Shown here piece after piece: positions 29,355-38,848 of a stretch of DNA of 64,000 nt. The notes under the pieces are model-generated. The model was given only the letters and a program-made list of their open reading frames with translations, did not search any database and was not told the origin of the DNA. Positions within the stretch are counted from its first letter, which is position 1. Each line of letters begins with the position of its first letter. Source of the stretch: Bog-756 sp963777665 (lineage in GTDB: Bacteria > Actinomycetota > Acidimicrobiia > Acidimicrobiales > RAAP-2); assembly GCA_963777665.1 (NCBI GenBank), contig CAVZRJ010000001.1, positions 868,001 to 932,000 of the forward strand. The letters run 5' to 3'. The position numbers and the translations under genes were made by a program.

Positions 29355-29386
29355 CCCTCTAGAATGCCACGGGCCGATCCTCGGGA

Positions 29387-29402
29387 TAGGGCCGAGTGAC
29401 CC
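29387..29402 (-). promoter_or_regulatory. DosR-box-like palindrome before nitroreductase-like gene
   Basis: Minus strand GGGTCACTCGGCCCTA, 33-48 bp before the start. The second half is perfect, the first has GGGTC for GGGAC. Confidence 0.45.
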
Positions 29403-29492
29403 GACCTCGCTCGCCGCCAGTTCGAGCGTGCCGGGTCTTGCGTCTGAAGGCCCGATCGACAGGACTCCGTTTGCTCGGGCGGTGTCGGCCGT

Positions 29493-30125
29493 TCAGGTGT
29501 GAAGGCTGGAGGACTGGCAGGCATCGTGTTCGGCGAGTGCCCGTAGCGTCAGCAACTGTTTCCGCATCATGATCAAGTCGCCAGCCGGCAGTAGTTGGCG
29601 CAGAGCGTGGCCGACCCAATTCCGAGGTCTTTGAAATACCACCTTCGCGACCAGTCGGCATCGCTCGGTGTCGGTGGGTTCCACTCTGTAAGTGACCGCA
29701 ACCCGACCAAAGATGGCGGTGGTGGAAGCGACGGTGATCGAGTGGTCCCGTTCAAACCCGACCAGCCGGAAGATCGTCATGAAGCACTGTCCGACCTCGA
29801 GCTCCTCGAGTCCCGGTATGAGGTGCCGCGGACTTCGCCTTCCGCGATTGTCGATCCAGTCGTAGCTGTACGGAGCGACGCGTAGCTGGCACAACCAACG
29901 GAACACCACTTCCGGCGGCGCGGCCACATCCACACCTCGAAACAGAGCTCCGTCTGAGCGCTCGATCAGGTCATCACATGGAAACCCTTCGTTTCGCTCG
30001 TGCGGAAATGACCCCCACGTCTCGATGATGGAGGAGACACTCACATGGGTAACCGTATGTGTCCCGAAGATGTCGAGTCCACTCACGACTTCGCCGGATG
30101 CCGCACAGCTCGACCGCTCGTCCAT
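29493..30125 (-). CDS. SRPBCC-fold protein
   Basis: About 210 aa. GVDVAAPPEVVFRWLCQLRV, APYSYDWIDNRGRRSPRHL, ELEVGQCFMTIFRLVGFERD and a C-terminal LLPAGDLIMMRKQLLTLRALAEHD match START/SRPBCC lipid-binding-fold proteins and recall the protein at 19428. The start is uncertain: ATG 30125 or GTG 30044. It is divergent from an alpha/beta hydrolase. Ligand unknown. Confidence 0.75.
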   Translation of the reverse strand: MDERSSCAASGEVVSGLDIFGTHTVTHVSVSSIIETWGSFPHERNEGFPCDDLIERSDGALFRGVDVAAPPEVVFRWLCQLRVAPYSYDWIDNRGRRSPRHLIPGLEELEVGQCFMTIFRLVGFERDHSITVASTTAIFGRVAVTYRVEPTDTERCRLVAKVVFQRPRNWVGHALRQLLPAGDLIMMRKQLLTLRALAEHDACQSSSLHT

Positions 30126-30250
30126 TGCGGGGTGTCCTCGATCGCCAGGTCGGCGCACACGACGCCGACCCGGCGTCGCGGTTGACCAATGTGGGACCGT
30201 GGCGCAGGCTGTTGATTGCTGGCGAGGGGCACGTCAGAGGAGGACGGGCC

Positions 30251-31097
30251 GTGTCGGATTTCAGCGAATCTGAGTCAGAGCAGGTCCAGCAAGCCAATGC
30301 CTCGGGGGCGGACACCTGTTGTCTTTGTCCACGGTCTGTGGTTGCTGCCAAGCAGTTGGGATCGCTGGCGCGGCGTGTTTGAAGAGGCGGGCTACACAAC
30401 GCTTGCGCCAGGCTGGCCCGACGATCCTGAGACCGTCGAAGAAGCCAAAGCGCATCCCGAGGTGTTCGCCAACAAGACCGTCGGGCAAGTTGCCGACCAC
30501 TATGCCGGGCTCATCGAGAGGCTGGACAAGAAGCCGGCAGTCATCGAGCACTCTTTTGGTGGACTGCTCACCCAGATGATCGCCGGACGAGGGCTCTCGG
30601 CCGCATCCGTGGCGATCGACGCCGCGCCGTCTCGTGGTGTACTGCCCTTGCCGATCTCGGCGCTCAAGTCAGCCAGCGCGGTGCTCAAGAACCCCCTGAA
30701 CCGACATCGGGCTATTCCACTGACCTTCGACCAATTCCGCTTTGCGTTCGCAAACGCCGTCAGCGAGGACGAGGCTCATGAGCTATTCGAGGCCTTTGCC
30801 GTCCCCGCCCCAGGTGCTCCGCTCTTTCAGGCGACAGCGGCAAACCTGAATCCGTGGACCGAAGCGAAGGTCGACACGGAGAACCCTGCCCGGGGTCCCA
30901 TGTTGATCGTCTCAGGCGAGAAGGACCACACCGTCCCGCGTTCCATTTCCGAGGCCACCTTCAAAAGACAGGAGCGCAACAAGGATGTCACGGAGTTCGT
31001 CGAGATACCGAACCGGGGACCTGCCCTCACCATCGACAGCGGCTGGCGTGAGGTAGCCGACACTGCGTTCCGATTCGTGAGACGATTCGTTCCCTGA
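30251..31097 (+). CDS. Alpha/beta hydrolase with altered catalytic His, frame interrupted near start
   Basis: About 280 aa. GTG 30251 after GGAGGA begins VSDFSESESEQVQQANASG. One extra G near 30309 (GGGGG run) breaks the frame, after which RTPVVFVHGLWLLPSSWDRW follows. The nucleophile elbow reads IEHSFGGLL (usually GHSFGG). The C-terminal segment reads NRGPALTIDSGWREVADTAF; as I recall relatives, they have RGHALTIDSGW, so Pro replaces the catalytic His. Acidic residue in SGEKDHTVP. Substrate unknown, and activity is questionable if the Pro is real. Confidence 0.8.
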
Positions 31098-31322
31098 GTG
31101 CCGGCTATCACCGAGCGAATGGGCCTGCCCCGATCGCCGGGTCGGTGGCGGTTATCATCTGCCCCGCTCCGGCATTTGGGGATGTAGGTCCATGGTGGGC
31201 GGTCGGGTCATTCGCCGGGATGACAATCGGCTCAGCCACGAGCAGTGCGCTCTCGGCGGAGACACTGCAACTCCTCGCCAAGTCACCTCTCGTTCCGTCA
31301 GACCGCGATCACCGGTATCCGG

Positions 31323-33131
31323 TCAGCCCACACCCTTCGACTCATATGCGCCGATGTCGCACGCGCCCTGATCGCCGACCTCGTCGGGCCGGGCCTCCCC
31401 CCGCTGGTCGACCGCCGGGCAGCCGTCTGCCGCCGTGCCACCGTGGTCGATTGCGGGGCTTCCGGCCTGTAGAGCCTGCGTCTGTGTCGGCCCCCCGTTG
31501 CTGCCCAGTGCACCCAGTCCTGGCTCAGTCCCGGTGATGTCGGTCGCGTCGGAGAACCCGCACGTCGTGCCGCTGTCGAGGTTGTATCCGGATCCCTCAG
31601 CGATCCCTCCGGTGCAGTTCGCGCCGGCGGTGCTATCCGCCACGATCGTGCCCTGCAAGGTGACGGTGCCCCCCAGGTTGGTGATGCCGTCGGAATTGTC
31701 GGCGACGGTCGAATACGACAGGCTCAGCATGCCTCCTATGACGGCCAGCCCGCCCCCCACTCCCCCGGCGGCCTGCCCGGCACACGGGTTGAAAAGGTAG
31801 CCCCCACTGCCCGTCGAGTTTCCTGAGATTGTCGTGTCGCTGACGGTGAGCGTCGCCCCCGAGTAGATGGCCCCGCCGTCCCCGCCAACTCCCGGGGCCG
31901 AGCAGCCCGGGTCGACGGGGATCGCGTTCCCACCCGAACCGCTGGCATTGGAGCTGAGCGCGTCTCCGGTGAGCGTCACCGACCCTGAGGGTGCGAACAG
32001 TCCTCCGCCGGCGCCACCGTTGGAACTGCCCCCACCGGTTCCGGCGGTGTTGCGGGATACGGTCGACCCGGTGAGGGTCAGCCTGCCGGTGCTGGCGATC
32101 GCACCGCCGCTGCCCCCGACGCCGCCGTTACCAGCGCTGCCGACCGTCCCCGCGCCATTGCCCGCGAAGGTGCTCGAACCAATCGTTGCCGTTCCACTGT
32201 TGAAGAGAGCTCCTCCGTCCCCATCGCTGCCCGTGCCCGGCTCCCCAGTGTTCGACCAGAACTTGGTTGCGGTCACGTGTAGGACAGCCGAGTTCCAGAT
32301 TCCCCCACCGCTGCCGGCGCTGGGGAACGGGGCCTCTCCGAGCGGGCCGGAGTAGCCCGTCGTGTTGCCTGACACGACACTTCCGGTAATCGTCACGGAG
32401 CCGCCCGAGGAATAGATGCCGCCTCCGTCCCCACCGGGGCCGGAGGACTCGTTGCCCGACAGGCCTATCCCGCCCGTGCCGGCTGAGTTACCGCTGATGG
32501 TGCTGGAGGTGATGGCGACCGTGCCGGTGTTCGCGATACCTCCGCCGTTACCGCCCTGCCCTCCCGGGTCGGTGCTCCCGTAACCGCCCGACCCGGCCGC
32601 ATTCGCGGTGATCGTGCTGTTGGCGACGACCAAGGAGCCGGCGTTCACGATGCCCCCACCGCTGCCCCCGTTTTGGCTGGAGGTGCCGCTGGGGGCCGTG
32701 CCACCGGTCAATTCGAGATGACTGAGGGTGACCTTGGCAGTAGCAGCCACGGCGAGGACCCGGCTCGCCTGCTGGGCGGTGACGACCGTCTTGGTGGCAC
32801 CGGCCCCGGTGACGATGACAGCATTGTGCTTGAGGCTGAGCGTACCGAGGGTCAATTTGAACGTGCCGACCGGCACCGTGACATTGACCGGCCGACCGGC
32901 GGCCTGAGCGTTGGCCACCTCGATGGCGGCCCGCAAGGTGCAGTGACCCTGGGCGTTGGCGCACTTGCCACTGCCGGGATTCACCGCGTGGGTGTCGGCA
33001 GTCGAGTTGACGGTCAGGTTCAACGGAGATGCTGCCTGAGCCGCGCCCGTGGCCCCAAGAAGGACCGAGCCAAGGACGACGAAACCAGCGAGAAGCGAGC
33101 GAGCGAGGCGAACAAGAGCTGACCGGTGCAT
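31323..33131 (-). CDS. Secreted right-handed beta-helix protein, inverted paralogue
   Basis: 602 aa, same design as the protein at 17483: signal peptide (MHRSALVRLARSLLAGFVVL), the identical stretch LNLTVNSTADTHAVNPGSG, CTLRAAIEVANA, Gly/Asn/Ser-rich helix rungs (GNGGGIANTG, GGDGGGIYSSGG), SPAIDHGG and CDIGAYES at the end. The chosen ATG 33131 lies one short step inside an open frame and follows GGAGG, matching its paralogue. The bases before the start (GGATGCCACCATGCACC) also match, so promoter and gene were copied together. Convergent with the hydrolase upstream in the window. Confidence 0.88.
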   Translation of the reverse strand: MHRSALVRLARSLLAGFVVLGSVLLGATGAAQAASPLNLTVNSTADTHAVNPGSGKCANAQGHCTLRAAIEVANAQAAGRPVNVTVPVGTFKLTLGTLSLKHNAVIVTGAGATKTVVTAQQASRVLAVAATAKVTLSHLELTGGTAPSGTSSQNGGSGGGIVNAGSLVVANSTITANAAGSGGYGSTDPGGQGGNGGGIANTGTVAITSSTISGNSAGTGGIGLSGNESSGPGGDGGGIYSSGGSVTITGSVVSGNTTGYSGPLGEAPFPSAGSGGGIWNSAVLHVTATKFWSNTGEPGTGSDGDGGALFNSGTATIGSSTFAGNGAGTVGSAGNGGVGGSGGAIASTGRLTLTGSTVSRNTAGTGGGSSNGGAGGGLFAPSGSVTLTGDALSSNASGSGGNAIPVDPGCSAPGVGGDGGAIYSGATLTVSDTTISGNSTGSGGYLFNPCAGQAAGGVGGGLAVIGGMLSLSYSTVADNSDGITNLGGTVTLQGTIVADSTAGANCTGGIAEGSGYNLDSGTTCGFSDATDITGTEPGLGALGSNGGPTQTQALQAGSPAIDHGGTAADGCPAVDQRGEARPDEVGDQGACDIGAYESKGVG

Positions 33132-33484
33132 GGTGGCATCCTCCATCGGATCCTCGATCTGACCACGCCGACCGCGACGTGAACTGAGAAGCGCAATGCT
33201 CAGATCTGTACCCTATCCGTACGGCAGACCACGCGCCTCGGAGCGCATGATGTGTTCGGCGGGCGTGGGTAGCCATGGGCTATCTGCGACCGACCGCCGG
33301 GAGTGTGTCGTGTTCGCGAACAGGTCCGACGTGTTCCAGTTGCCGGCGGGGAATTTCCCGACTGTGCGGCACCGGGCGTAACGCGGAGATCCGGTCAGTC
33401 GTTTCTCATGGGGAGTGGGCACCAGCGGCTGGAGCCGTCGATCGACGGGCTCGGGAGGCCGCTCGAGAGCTAAGGAGCACAGCG
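33132..33484. other. Divergent intergenic region
   Basis: About 350 bases between the inverted beta-helix gene and a secreted protein gene; it must hold both promoters. No box, repeat or gene recognised. Confidence 0.5.
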
Positions 33485-33994
33485 ATGCATCGGAAGCTTC
33501 TGATACTGGGCGCAAGCCTCGTCGTCGCCTCGTCAGCAGCCGTTGTCTCAGGCGCCGATGCGGCCATTCCACCCCAAGGCAAGGTCGGGCCGAACCAGGT
33601 CTTCGCTGCTTCGGTCAACGGTCAGTTGGGGATCGGTCGGGCGGCAACCATCAGGATGGCGTGCTTTGGCGCGGTCCGCCCCGGAGAAACAGGCCACCCG
33701 GTGTCGGGACAGACCGTCGAGGTGTTCCGGCCCGAGGTGATCGTTGCCCATGATGGGTTCACCGGACCGAACGCCACGAGCATCAGCGCCTTCTTCAACG
33801 CCCCACCACCCCCGCCAGTCGGACTCGCGGGCAACGTGACCTTCACCCGGTATGCCGTGCCGAAGAGCATCCCTACTTCGCTTGTGCTCCCATGTGCCGG
33901 TTCGGGCAACGTGTACTTCGTGCCATTCCCTTCGACTCCTCTCGGTCCGGCAAAGGACGCCGTCGTACCCGTGAACTACGTGGGCCAGCCCTGA
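33485..33994 (+). CDS. Secreted protein, unrecognised
   Basis: 169 aa with signal peptide (LLILGASLVVASSAAVVSGADA, cut near ADA-A). The mature part has a conserved-looking SVNGQLGIGRAATIRMACFG, a proline run (NAPPPPPVGLAGNVTF) and a second Cys in LVLPCAGSGNVYFVP, suggesting one disulfide. ATG 33485 follows TAAGGAG. It resembles uncharacterised actinobacterial exported proteins, but I cannot name the family. Confidence 0.75.
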   Translation: MHRKLLILGASLVVASSAAVVSGADAAIPPQGKVGPNQVFAASVNGQLGIGRAATIRMACFGAVRPGETGHPVSGQTVEVFRPEVIVAHDGFTGPNATSISAFFNAPPPPPVGLAGNVTFTRYAVPKSIPTSLVLPCAGSGNVYFVPFPSTPLGPAKDAVVPVNYVGQP

Positions 33995-34099
33995 GTTCGC
34001 CTGGCCCAGCGCCGGTGAGGCGTCGCGTTCGGGTGCTGACAGAATGTTGTCCAGCCAGCTCACTCCACCTGCAGGGCGGCGGTCTGGCGTAATCCGCTG

Positions 34100-34130
34100 A
34101 TCCCGGCGTGCGTGAGGCCTACGTCGGGAT
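34100..34130. terminator. Hairpin between convergent genes
   Basis: ATCCCGGCG and CGTCGGGAT flank a 13-base loop with one mismatch. It lies between the secreted protein and the convergent TetR gene. Weak support. Confidence 0.3.
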
Positions 34131-34145
34131 GCCGGCGTGAACGAG

Positions 34146-34811
34146 TCACGCGGGTGAGCGGGGACGGGGATCGCGGAGGCCTTTGAGCCCCTGGATCACC
34201 GCATCGCAGCCGAGCTCGAAGAGCTCGTCTCGTGAGAACCGGGTCGAACCGGTCACCCCTTGGAGCGTTGAGGGCGGCTCACTGCTTGCGATCGCATCGG
34301 TCATCGCGTCGAGGTCGATCTGCCCGGTCATGAAGGTGAAGAGCGTCGCGAAGCACACCACCGCCGCATCGGGGGCGAACCCGCCGTCACTGAGAATGCC
34401 CAGCACCCCCTCGGCAAGTCGGGATCCCTCAGTAGTTCCGGGATCACCGAGCCGAGAGGATACGCCCGGGTGATCGGCAAAGACCCGACGGGCGTCGGCC
34501 AGCAGGCGCATGAGACGCTCTTCCCAGCTCGCCTCGTCTCCTTCTGGCACGGCGATGTCGCGGAGGATGTAGTCGACAACGAGCGCATGGAGGGATCCCT
34601 TACTCGTCACGTAGTGATAGATGGTCATCGGCGGTACGTCCAACTCGCGGGCGAGCGCACGCATCGACAGGTTCTCGAGGCCCACCTCTCGGGTGAGCCG
34701 AAGGGCCGCCATGACGATCTCGTTCTCGCTCAACGAGGGTGGACGTCCGCGGCCGCGAGGAACCTCAGAAGCGGTTTGGGCCGACGGAACAATCGACGAG
34801 GGCGGCAGCAT
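34146..34811 (-). CDS. TetR-family transcriptional regulator
   Basis: 221 aa. The helix-turn-helix occupies residues 25-75: IVMAALRLTREVGLENLSMR, then ALARELDVPPMTIYHYVTSK. The C-terminal domain resembles TetR_C-type ligand domains (GDPGTTEGSRLAEGVLGIL, FTFMTGQIDLDAMT). It is divergent from the cytochrome P450 with 71 bp between them, so it probably represses that gene and itself. No convincing operator was seen. Confidence 0.88.
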   Translation of the reverse strand: MLPPSSIVPSAQTASEVPRGRGRPPSLSENEIVMAALRLTREVGLENLSMRALARELDVPPMTIYHYVTSKGSLHALVVDYILRDIAVPEGDEASWEERLMRLLADARRVFADHPGVSSRLGDPGTTEGSRLAEGVLGILSDGGFAPDAAVVCFATLFTFMTGQIDLDAMTDAIASSEPPSTLQGVTGSTRFSRDELFELGCDAVIQGLKGLRDPRPRSPA

Positions 34812-34882
34812 CGGGTGTCTATTCTAGTAGGCTGTACGACAAATCGTCGGGCACTGCCGGAGCGAGCGAAGGAAGGTCCAAG

Positions 34883-36100
34883 GTGGGCAAGGAAATTCCC
34901 GGAACATTGCTGCTCGACCCTGAGGTCCTCGACGATCCCTATCCCTTCTACCGCCGACTGCGCGATGAAGCACCGGTGTGGGGGGTTCCCGGTAGCGAGG
35001 TGTTCACGGTGAGCACCTTCGATCTCGTCTCCGAGGCGGCAGGCCGGGTCGAAGACTTCTCATCGAATATGAAGTGCCTGCTCTATCGCGATGGCGAAGG
35101 TCTGCCCGGTCGGTTGGACTTCGGAGCCGGGAGCCAAGCGCTCGCAACTGCAGATCCTCCACTGCACGCGATCCACCGAAATGCCGTCTTTCCCGAACTG
35201 GTGGCAAAGAGGATGGCGGCGCTGGAGCCCGACATTGTCGAGCTGGCTGACAGTCTGGTCAACCGAGCGCTGGCTGCTGGGAACGTTGAGTTCATGACAG
35301 CGATCGGCAATGTCGTGCCGATCACCATGATCAGCCGCTTGGTCGGGTTCCGGAACAGCAACCTCGACGAACTCTGGACATCAGCCGTCAATGGCACACG
35401 GTTGGTTGGATCCACCCTTCCCCTCGACGAATTGATCACGTCCGCGTCAGGTATGGACAGGATCCTGGGTTGGATCGCAGGCCAATTGTCGGTGGCGTTG
35501 GACGAGCCGAGTGAGGACCTCCTGGGAGCCGTTGCAACTGCAGTCACAGACGGTGCACTGTCCGAACCCGAGGCAATCGGCATCCTGACGACGCTGTTGA
35601 GCGCCGGGGGGGAGACAACCACAAGTCTTCTCGGCAATGCGGTCCGCATGTTGGCTGAGCGACCCGAGCTTCAGGAACATCTCCGTCAGAACCACGACCA
35701 GATCGCGACGTTTGCAGAAGAGGGGCTTCGTATCGAATCTCCCTTCCGCTACATGATGCGCTTTGTCCCAAGCGACACCATGCTCGGCGGTACATCTATC
35801 CCGGCCGGTTCGACTGTCCTCCTGCTGTGGGGGTCCGCCAATCGAGACCCCGAGGAGTTCGAGCGCCCCGACGAGATCGACCTGGAACGCCGAATTCCAC
35901 GACGTCACGTGGCCTTTGGGCGTGGCATCCACCACTGTGTCGGGGCTCCACTTGCACGGGTTGAAGCGCGAACTGTTCTTACGGTTCTGCTGGAGCGAAC
36001 CAAGAAGATCTGCCTGCAGCCTGACCATCCGCCCAGCTGGGTCCGGAGCCTCTTGGTCCGACGGCACGAACAGTTGCCCGTGCGGCTTGATGCCAGGTAG
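34883..36100 (+). CDS. Cytochrome P450
   Basis: 405 aa soluble bacterial P450. I-helix oxygen groove LLSAGGETTTSLLGNA, ExxR in EEGLRIESPFRYMMR, haem loop AFGRGIHHCVGAPLARVE with the Cys thiolate. GTG 34883 follows GAAGGAAGG and gives VGKEIPGTLLLDPEVLDDPY, a normal P450 N-terminus; the frame continues upstream into the TetR promoter. No ferredoxin or reductase gene is adjacent. Substrate unknown; the next gene is a D-aminoacylase-like amidohydrolase in the same direction. Confidence 0.94.
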   Translation: MGKEIPGTLLLDPEVLDDPYPFYRRLRDEAPVWGVPGSEVFTVSTFDLVSEAAGRVEDFSSNMKCLLYRDGEGLPGRLDFGAGSQALATADPPLHAIHRNAVFPELVAKRMAALEPDIVELADSLVNRALAAGNVEFMTAIGNVVPITMISRLVGFRNSNLDELWTSAVNGTRLVGSTLPLDELITSASGMDRILGWIAGQLSVALDEPSEDLLGAVATAVTDGALSEPEAIGILTTLLSAGGETTTSLLGNAVRMLAERPELQEHLRQNHDQIATFAEEGLRIESPFRYMMRFVPSDTMLGGTSIPAGSTVLLLWGSANRDPEEFERPDEIDLERRIPRRHVAFGRGIHHCVGAPLARVEARTVLTVLLERTKKICLQPDHPPSWVRSLLVRRHEQLPVRLDAR

Positions 36101-36210
36101 AACACGTCGGTGCGCTAGTGGCTTCATCGTTCGAGCTGCCCTCTCAAGCGGGGGTTGACGTCGCAACAATGAACGACGGCAGAAGGACCGACAAGTGAGC
36201 AGGTACCGGT

Positions 36211-37875
36211 ATGGATGGTGACACCGTTATACGGGGTGGGACGGTGGTGGATGGCAGCGGTGCACCGGGGCGTCGGGCAGACATTGCCGTACGCGACGGG
36301 AAGATCGTAGCCATCGACGACAGCCTGTCGGGTACCACAGAACTCGACGCCTCGGGGCAAGTAGTGGCTCCAGGGTTCATCGATATCCATACCCACTATG
36401 ACGCACAGGTGTTCTGGGACCCTTGCCTCAGCCCATCTTCTCTCCACGGTGTCACCACGGTGGTTGGGGGCAATTGTGGGTTCTCCATTGCTCCTACGCG
36501 GCCCGAGGGGATCGAAATCCTGGTTCGCACCCTCCAACATGTTGAGGACATGAGTTTCGACACGCTGATGGCCGGAGTCCCCTGGGACGAGTTCGAATCC
36601 TTCCCCCAGTACCTCGATGCGGTCGAACGGCACGGAGTGGCCCTCAACTACGCCTGCTACGTAGGACACACTGCGGTCCGGCTCTACGCCATGGGTACCG
36701 ACGCCTACGAACGGGCTGCAACCGCGGAAGAGCTGGCCGCGATGGTCCACATTGTCGATGAGGCGCTCGAGGCCGGGGCCATCGGATTCGCATCCAGTTG
36801 GTCTCCCACTCACAACGGTGACCACGGGCGGCCCGTACCATCTCGAGTGGCGGATTTTGCCGAGCTCACCGCTCTCCTCGAGCCCATGCGGAACCGCAGC
36901 CGGGGTGTCGTCGCCTTGCTACCCGGCGGTGTGATGACCCACGCCCAGATGTTCGACCTGCAACGTCAGATCGGTCGCCCGTTCACCTGGACAGCGTTGC
37001 TCACCTTCGCCGGATCCGACTACCACGAGCAGGTCATGGCGGAACACGCCACAGCCAGGGCCGCTGGGGTGGACGTGTGGCCGCAGGTATCGTGTCGACC
37101 CTTGGTCTTCCAGATGAACTTGGCCGAACCATTTTCCCTCAATACCTTCCCCAACTTTGCTGCTCTGATGGACTGTCCCGTCGAGGAACGCACGGCGGCC
37201 TACCGCGATCCCGCGTGGCGGTCGGCGACTCAGGAGCAGATCATCTCCGGATCCTTCAGCCTCTTCAATACAGCATCACTGTCGGTGGCCGAATCGACCA
37301 CGAGGCCAGACCTGATCGGCCGCTCAGTCGTCGAGTTGGCAGAGGAACAGCACCTGACCCCCCTCGATGTCCTGCTCGACCTCTCGCTTGCCGACGACCT
37401 CACTGCTCGATTTTGGTCCGTGTTGGCCAACAACAATCGGGAAGGCATCGCCTACCTGCTGCCCAGGGATGATGTCCTCCTGGGCCTGGCCGACTCCGGT
37501 GCCCACGTCAGCCAGCTTTGCGACGCCTGCTTTGCGACGGACCTGCTGGGCAACTGGGTTCGGGACCGTCAGGTCATGAGTCTGGAGCACGCTGTCCACA
37601 AGCTCACCGCCGAACCGGCCCGTGTCTACGGCTTGCGCGACCGTGGCTCGGTGAAGGTCGGGATGGCCGCCGACCTGGTCGTGTTCGATCCGGACACAGT
37701 GGCACCCGGTCCGCTCCGACGGGTGGTGGACTTTCCTGCTGCTGGCGAGCGGCTGACGGCGGATGCGCCGGTCGGCATGACCCACACAATGGTCAATGGG
37801 GTGCCAATTCGGGTCGACGGCCATTCGGTTCCCGAAGGCATGGAACAACATCCGGGAACCGTGCTCCGCAACTAG
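36211..37875 (+). CDS. N-acyl-D-amino-acid deacylase-type amidohydrolase
   Basis: 554 aa, metal-dependent amidohydrolase. N-terminal beta-sandwich (VIRGGTVVDGSGAPGRRADI), metal motif APGFIDIHTHYDAQVFWDP (HxH), VTTVVGGNCGFSIAP (the Cys typical of D-aminoacylases), GHTAVRLYAMG, SSWSPTHNGDHGRP and LGLADSGAHVSQLCD (metal Asp). C-terminus GMAADLVVFDPDTV. Length and motifs fit N-acyl-D-amino-acid deacylases. It lies 110 bp after the P450; cotranscription is possible. Exact substrate unknown. Confidence 0.88.
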   Translation: MDGDTVIRGGTVVDGSGAPGRRADIAVRDGKIVAIDDSLSGTTELDASGQVVAPGFIDIHTHYDAQVFWDPCLSPSSLHGVTTVVGGNCGFSIAPTRPEGIEILVRTLQHVEDMSFDTLMAGVPWDEFESFPQYLDAVERHGVALNYACYVGHTAVRLYAMGTDAYERAATAEELAAMVHIVDEALEAGAIGFASSWSPTHNGDHGRPVPSRVADFAELTALLEPMRNRSRGVVALLPGGVMTHAQMFDLQRQIGRPFTWTALLTFAGSDYHEQVMAEHATARAAGVDVWPQVSCRPLVFQMNLAEPFSLNTFPNFAALMDCPVEERTAAYRDPAWRSATQEQIISGSFSLFNTASLSVAESTTRPDLIGRSVVELAEEQHLTPLDVLLDLSLADDLTARFWSVLANNNREGIAYLLPRDDVLLGLADSGAHVSQLCDACFATDLLGNWVRDRQVMSLEHAVHKLTAEPARVYGLRDRGSVKVGMAADLVVFDPDTVAPGPLRRVVDFPAAGERLTADAPVGMTHTMVNGVPIRVDGHSVPEGMEQHPGTVLRN

Positions 37876-38073
37876 TCGCCGGCAGCTCCGCAGCCGACCG
37901 ACGTTGCGCGTTCTGTGCTTCTGCGGCCCGTCAATTTGTCCTGGTAGCGAGTCCGGCAGGAGGATGGCGACCAACCCGTCAGCGTGGGCATCGATCGCAT
38001 ACTGGCGGCGAGTCGGACCTGTGGATACCAAAAAGCTGATCCGCGCTTCGTTCAGTCCGCACGTACACCCGCT

Positions 38074-38679
38074 TCACGATGCCGGATTGATCTGCAACGG
38101 CTGGCGGAGCGCCAGCGGTCGCACTATGCCCTCCGGAAACGATTCCCACTTCGATCCGACACAGTCATCGCCAACGATGACGGCTCGAAGCATACGGGTG
38201 CTGGCTTCATGGGCAACGACGACAACGTCACCGTCATGACAGCGATCCTCCAGGTCTTGCAGGAATCCAAGACACCGTAGATACACGTCGTGCAGGCTTT
38301 CGCCACCGGGCGGATGAGCCAGTCGATCGACGACACGTTCACCTGCAACCCCGCTCACAGCTGTTGGGACCTGGGCCCACGGTACGCCCTCGGCAATACC
38401 CATCTTGCGCCCCCTCAGCCGGGGATCGATCCGAACGTCAAGGTTGAGACGACGGGCAACCGCCATTGCCGTACGACGAGCCCGTAAGAGATCGCTCGAG
38501 TAGACGGCGGCTGCGGGCACCTCGGCCAGGAGGTCCGCGGCACCATGGATCTCGTGCCTACCCAATCGGGTAAACCTGGCACTGTCCACGTGGCCCTGGA
38601 CCCATCCCATGGAATTCCAAGTCGTTTGTCCGTGCTCCACCAGCCAGAGAGTCTGTGCACTGCTCTGTTCGTCATCCAC
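38074..38679 (-). CDS. Histidine phosphatase-family protein with altered RHG motif
   Basis: About 201 aa, phosphoglycerate-mutase fold: LWLVEHGQTTWNSMGWVQGH, YSSDLLRARRTAMAVARRL, a PPGGESLHDVYLR stretch and DVVVVAHEASTRMLRAVI. The phosphohistidine motif is normally RHG; here it reads EHG, replacing a phosphate-binding Arg, and the second His lies in AHEAS rather than SHG. It may be an inactive or divergent member. Start GTG 38679 (VDDEQSSAQTLWLVEHG) is a guess; an open frame extends to 38751. Confidence 0.75.
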   Translation of the reverse strand: MDDEQSSAQTLWLVEHGQTTWNSMGWVQGHVDSARFTRLGRHEIHGAADLLAEVPAAAVYSSDLLRARRTAMAVARRLNLDVRIDPRLRGRKMGIAEGVPWAQVPTAVSGVAGERVVDRLAHPPGGESLHDVYLRCLGFLQDLEDRCHDGDVVVVAHEASTRMLRAVIVGDDCVGSKWESFPEGIVRPLALRQPLQINPAS

Positions 38680-38848
38680 GGTTCGACTCTGGGCCTGCGA
38701 CCTTGAGCGAGCCTGGGGTCCAGATGGACGAAAGCTTGGAATGGCGCCCACAGAGTCCGAGCAGTCACAGGATCACTGCAAGCTGTCCACAGGGACCTCA
38801 CAAGAACGGCTGGCACTCTCTCGTGAGAAACCTCACAGGAGTGCCACC

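Noticed and set aside
30189..30205. GGGACC half-site between the SRPBCC and hydrolase genes
   Set aside because: Only one half-site matches; the second is absent.
37876..38280. Plus-strand open frames after the amidohydrolase
   Set aside because: Low-complexity translations antisense to the histidine phosphatase; no start signals or family resemblance.
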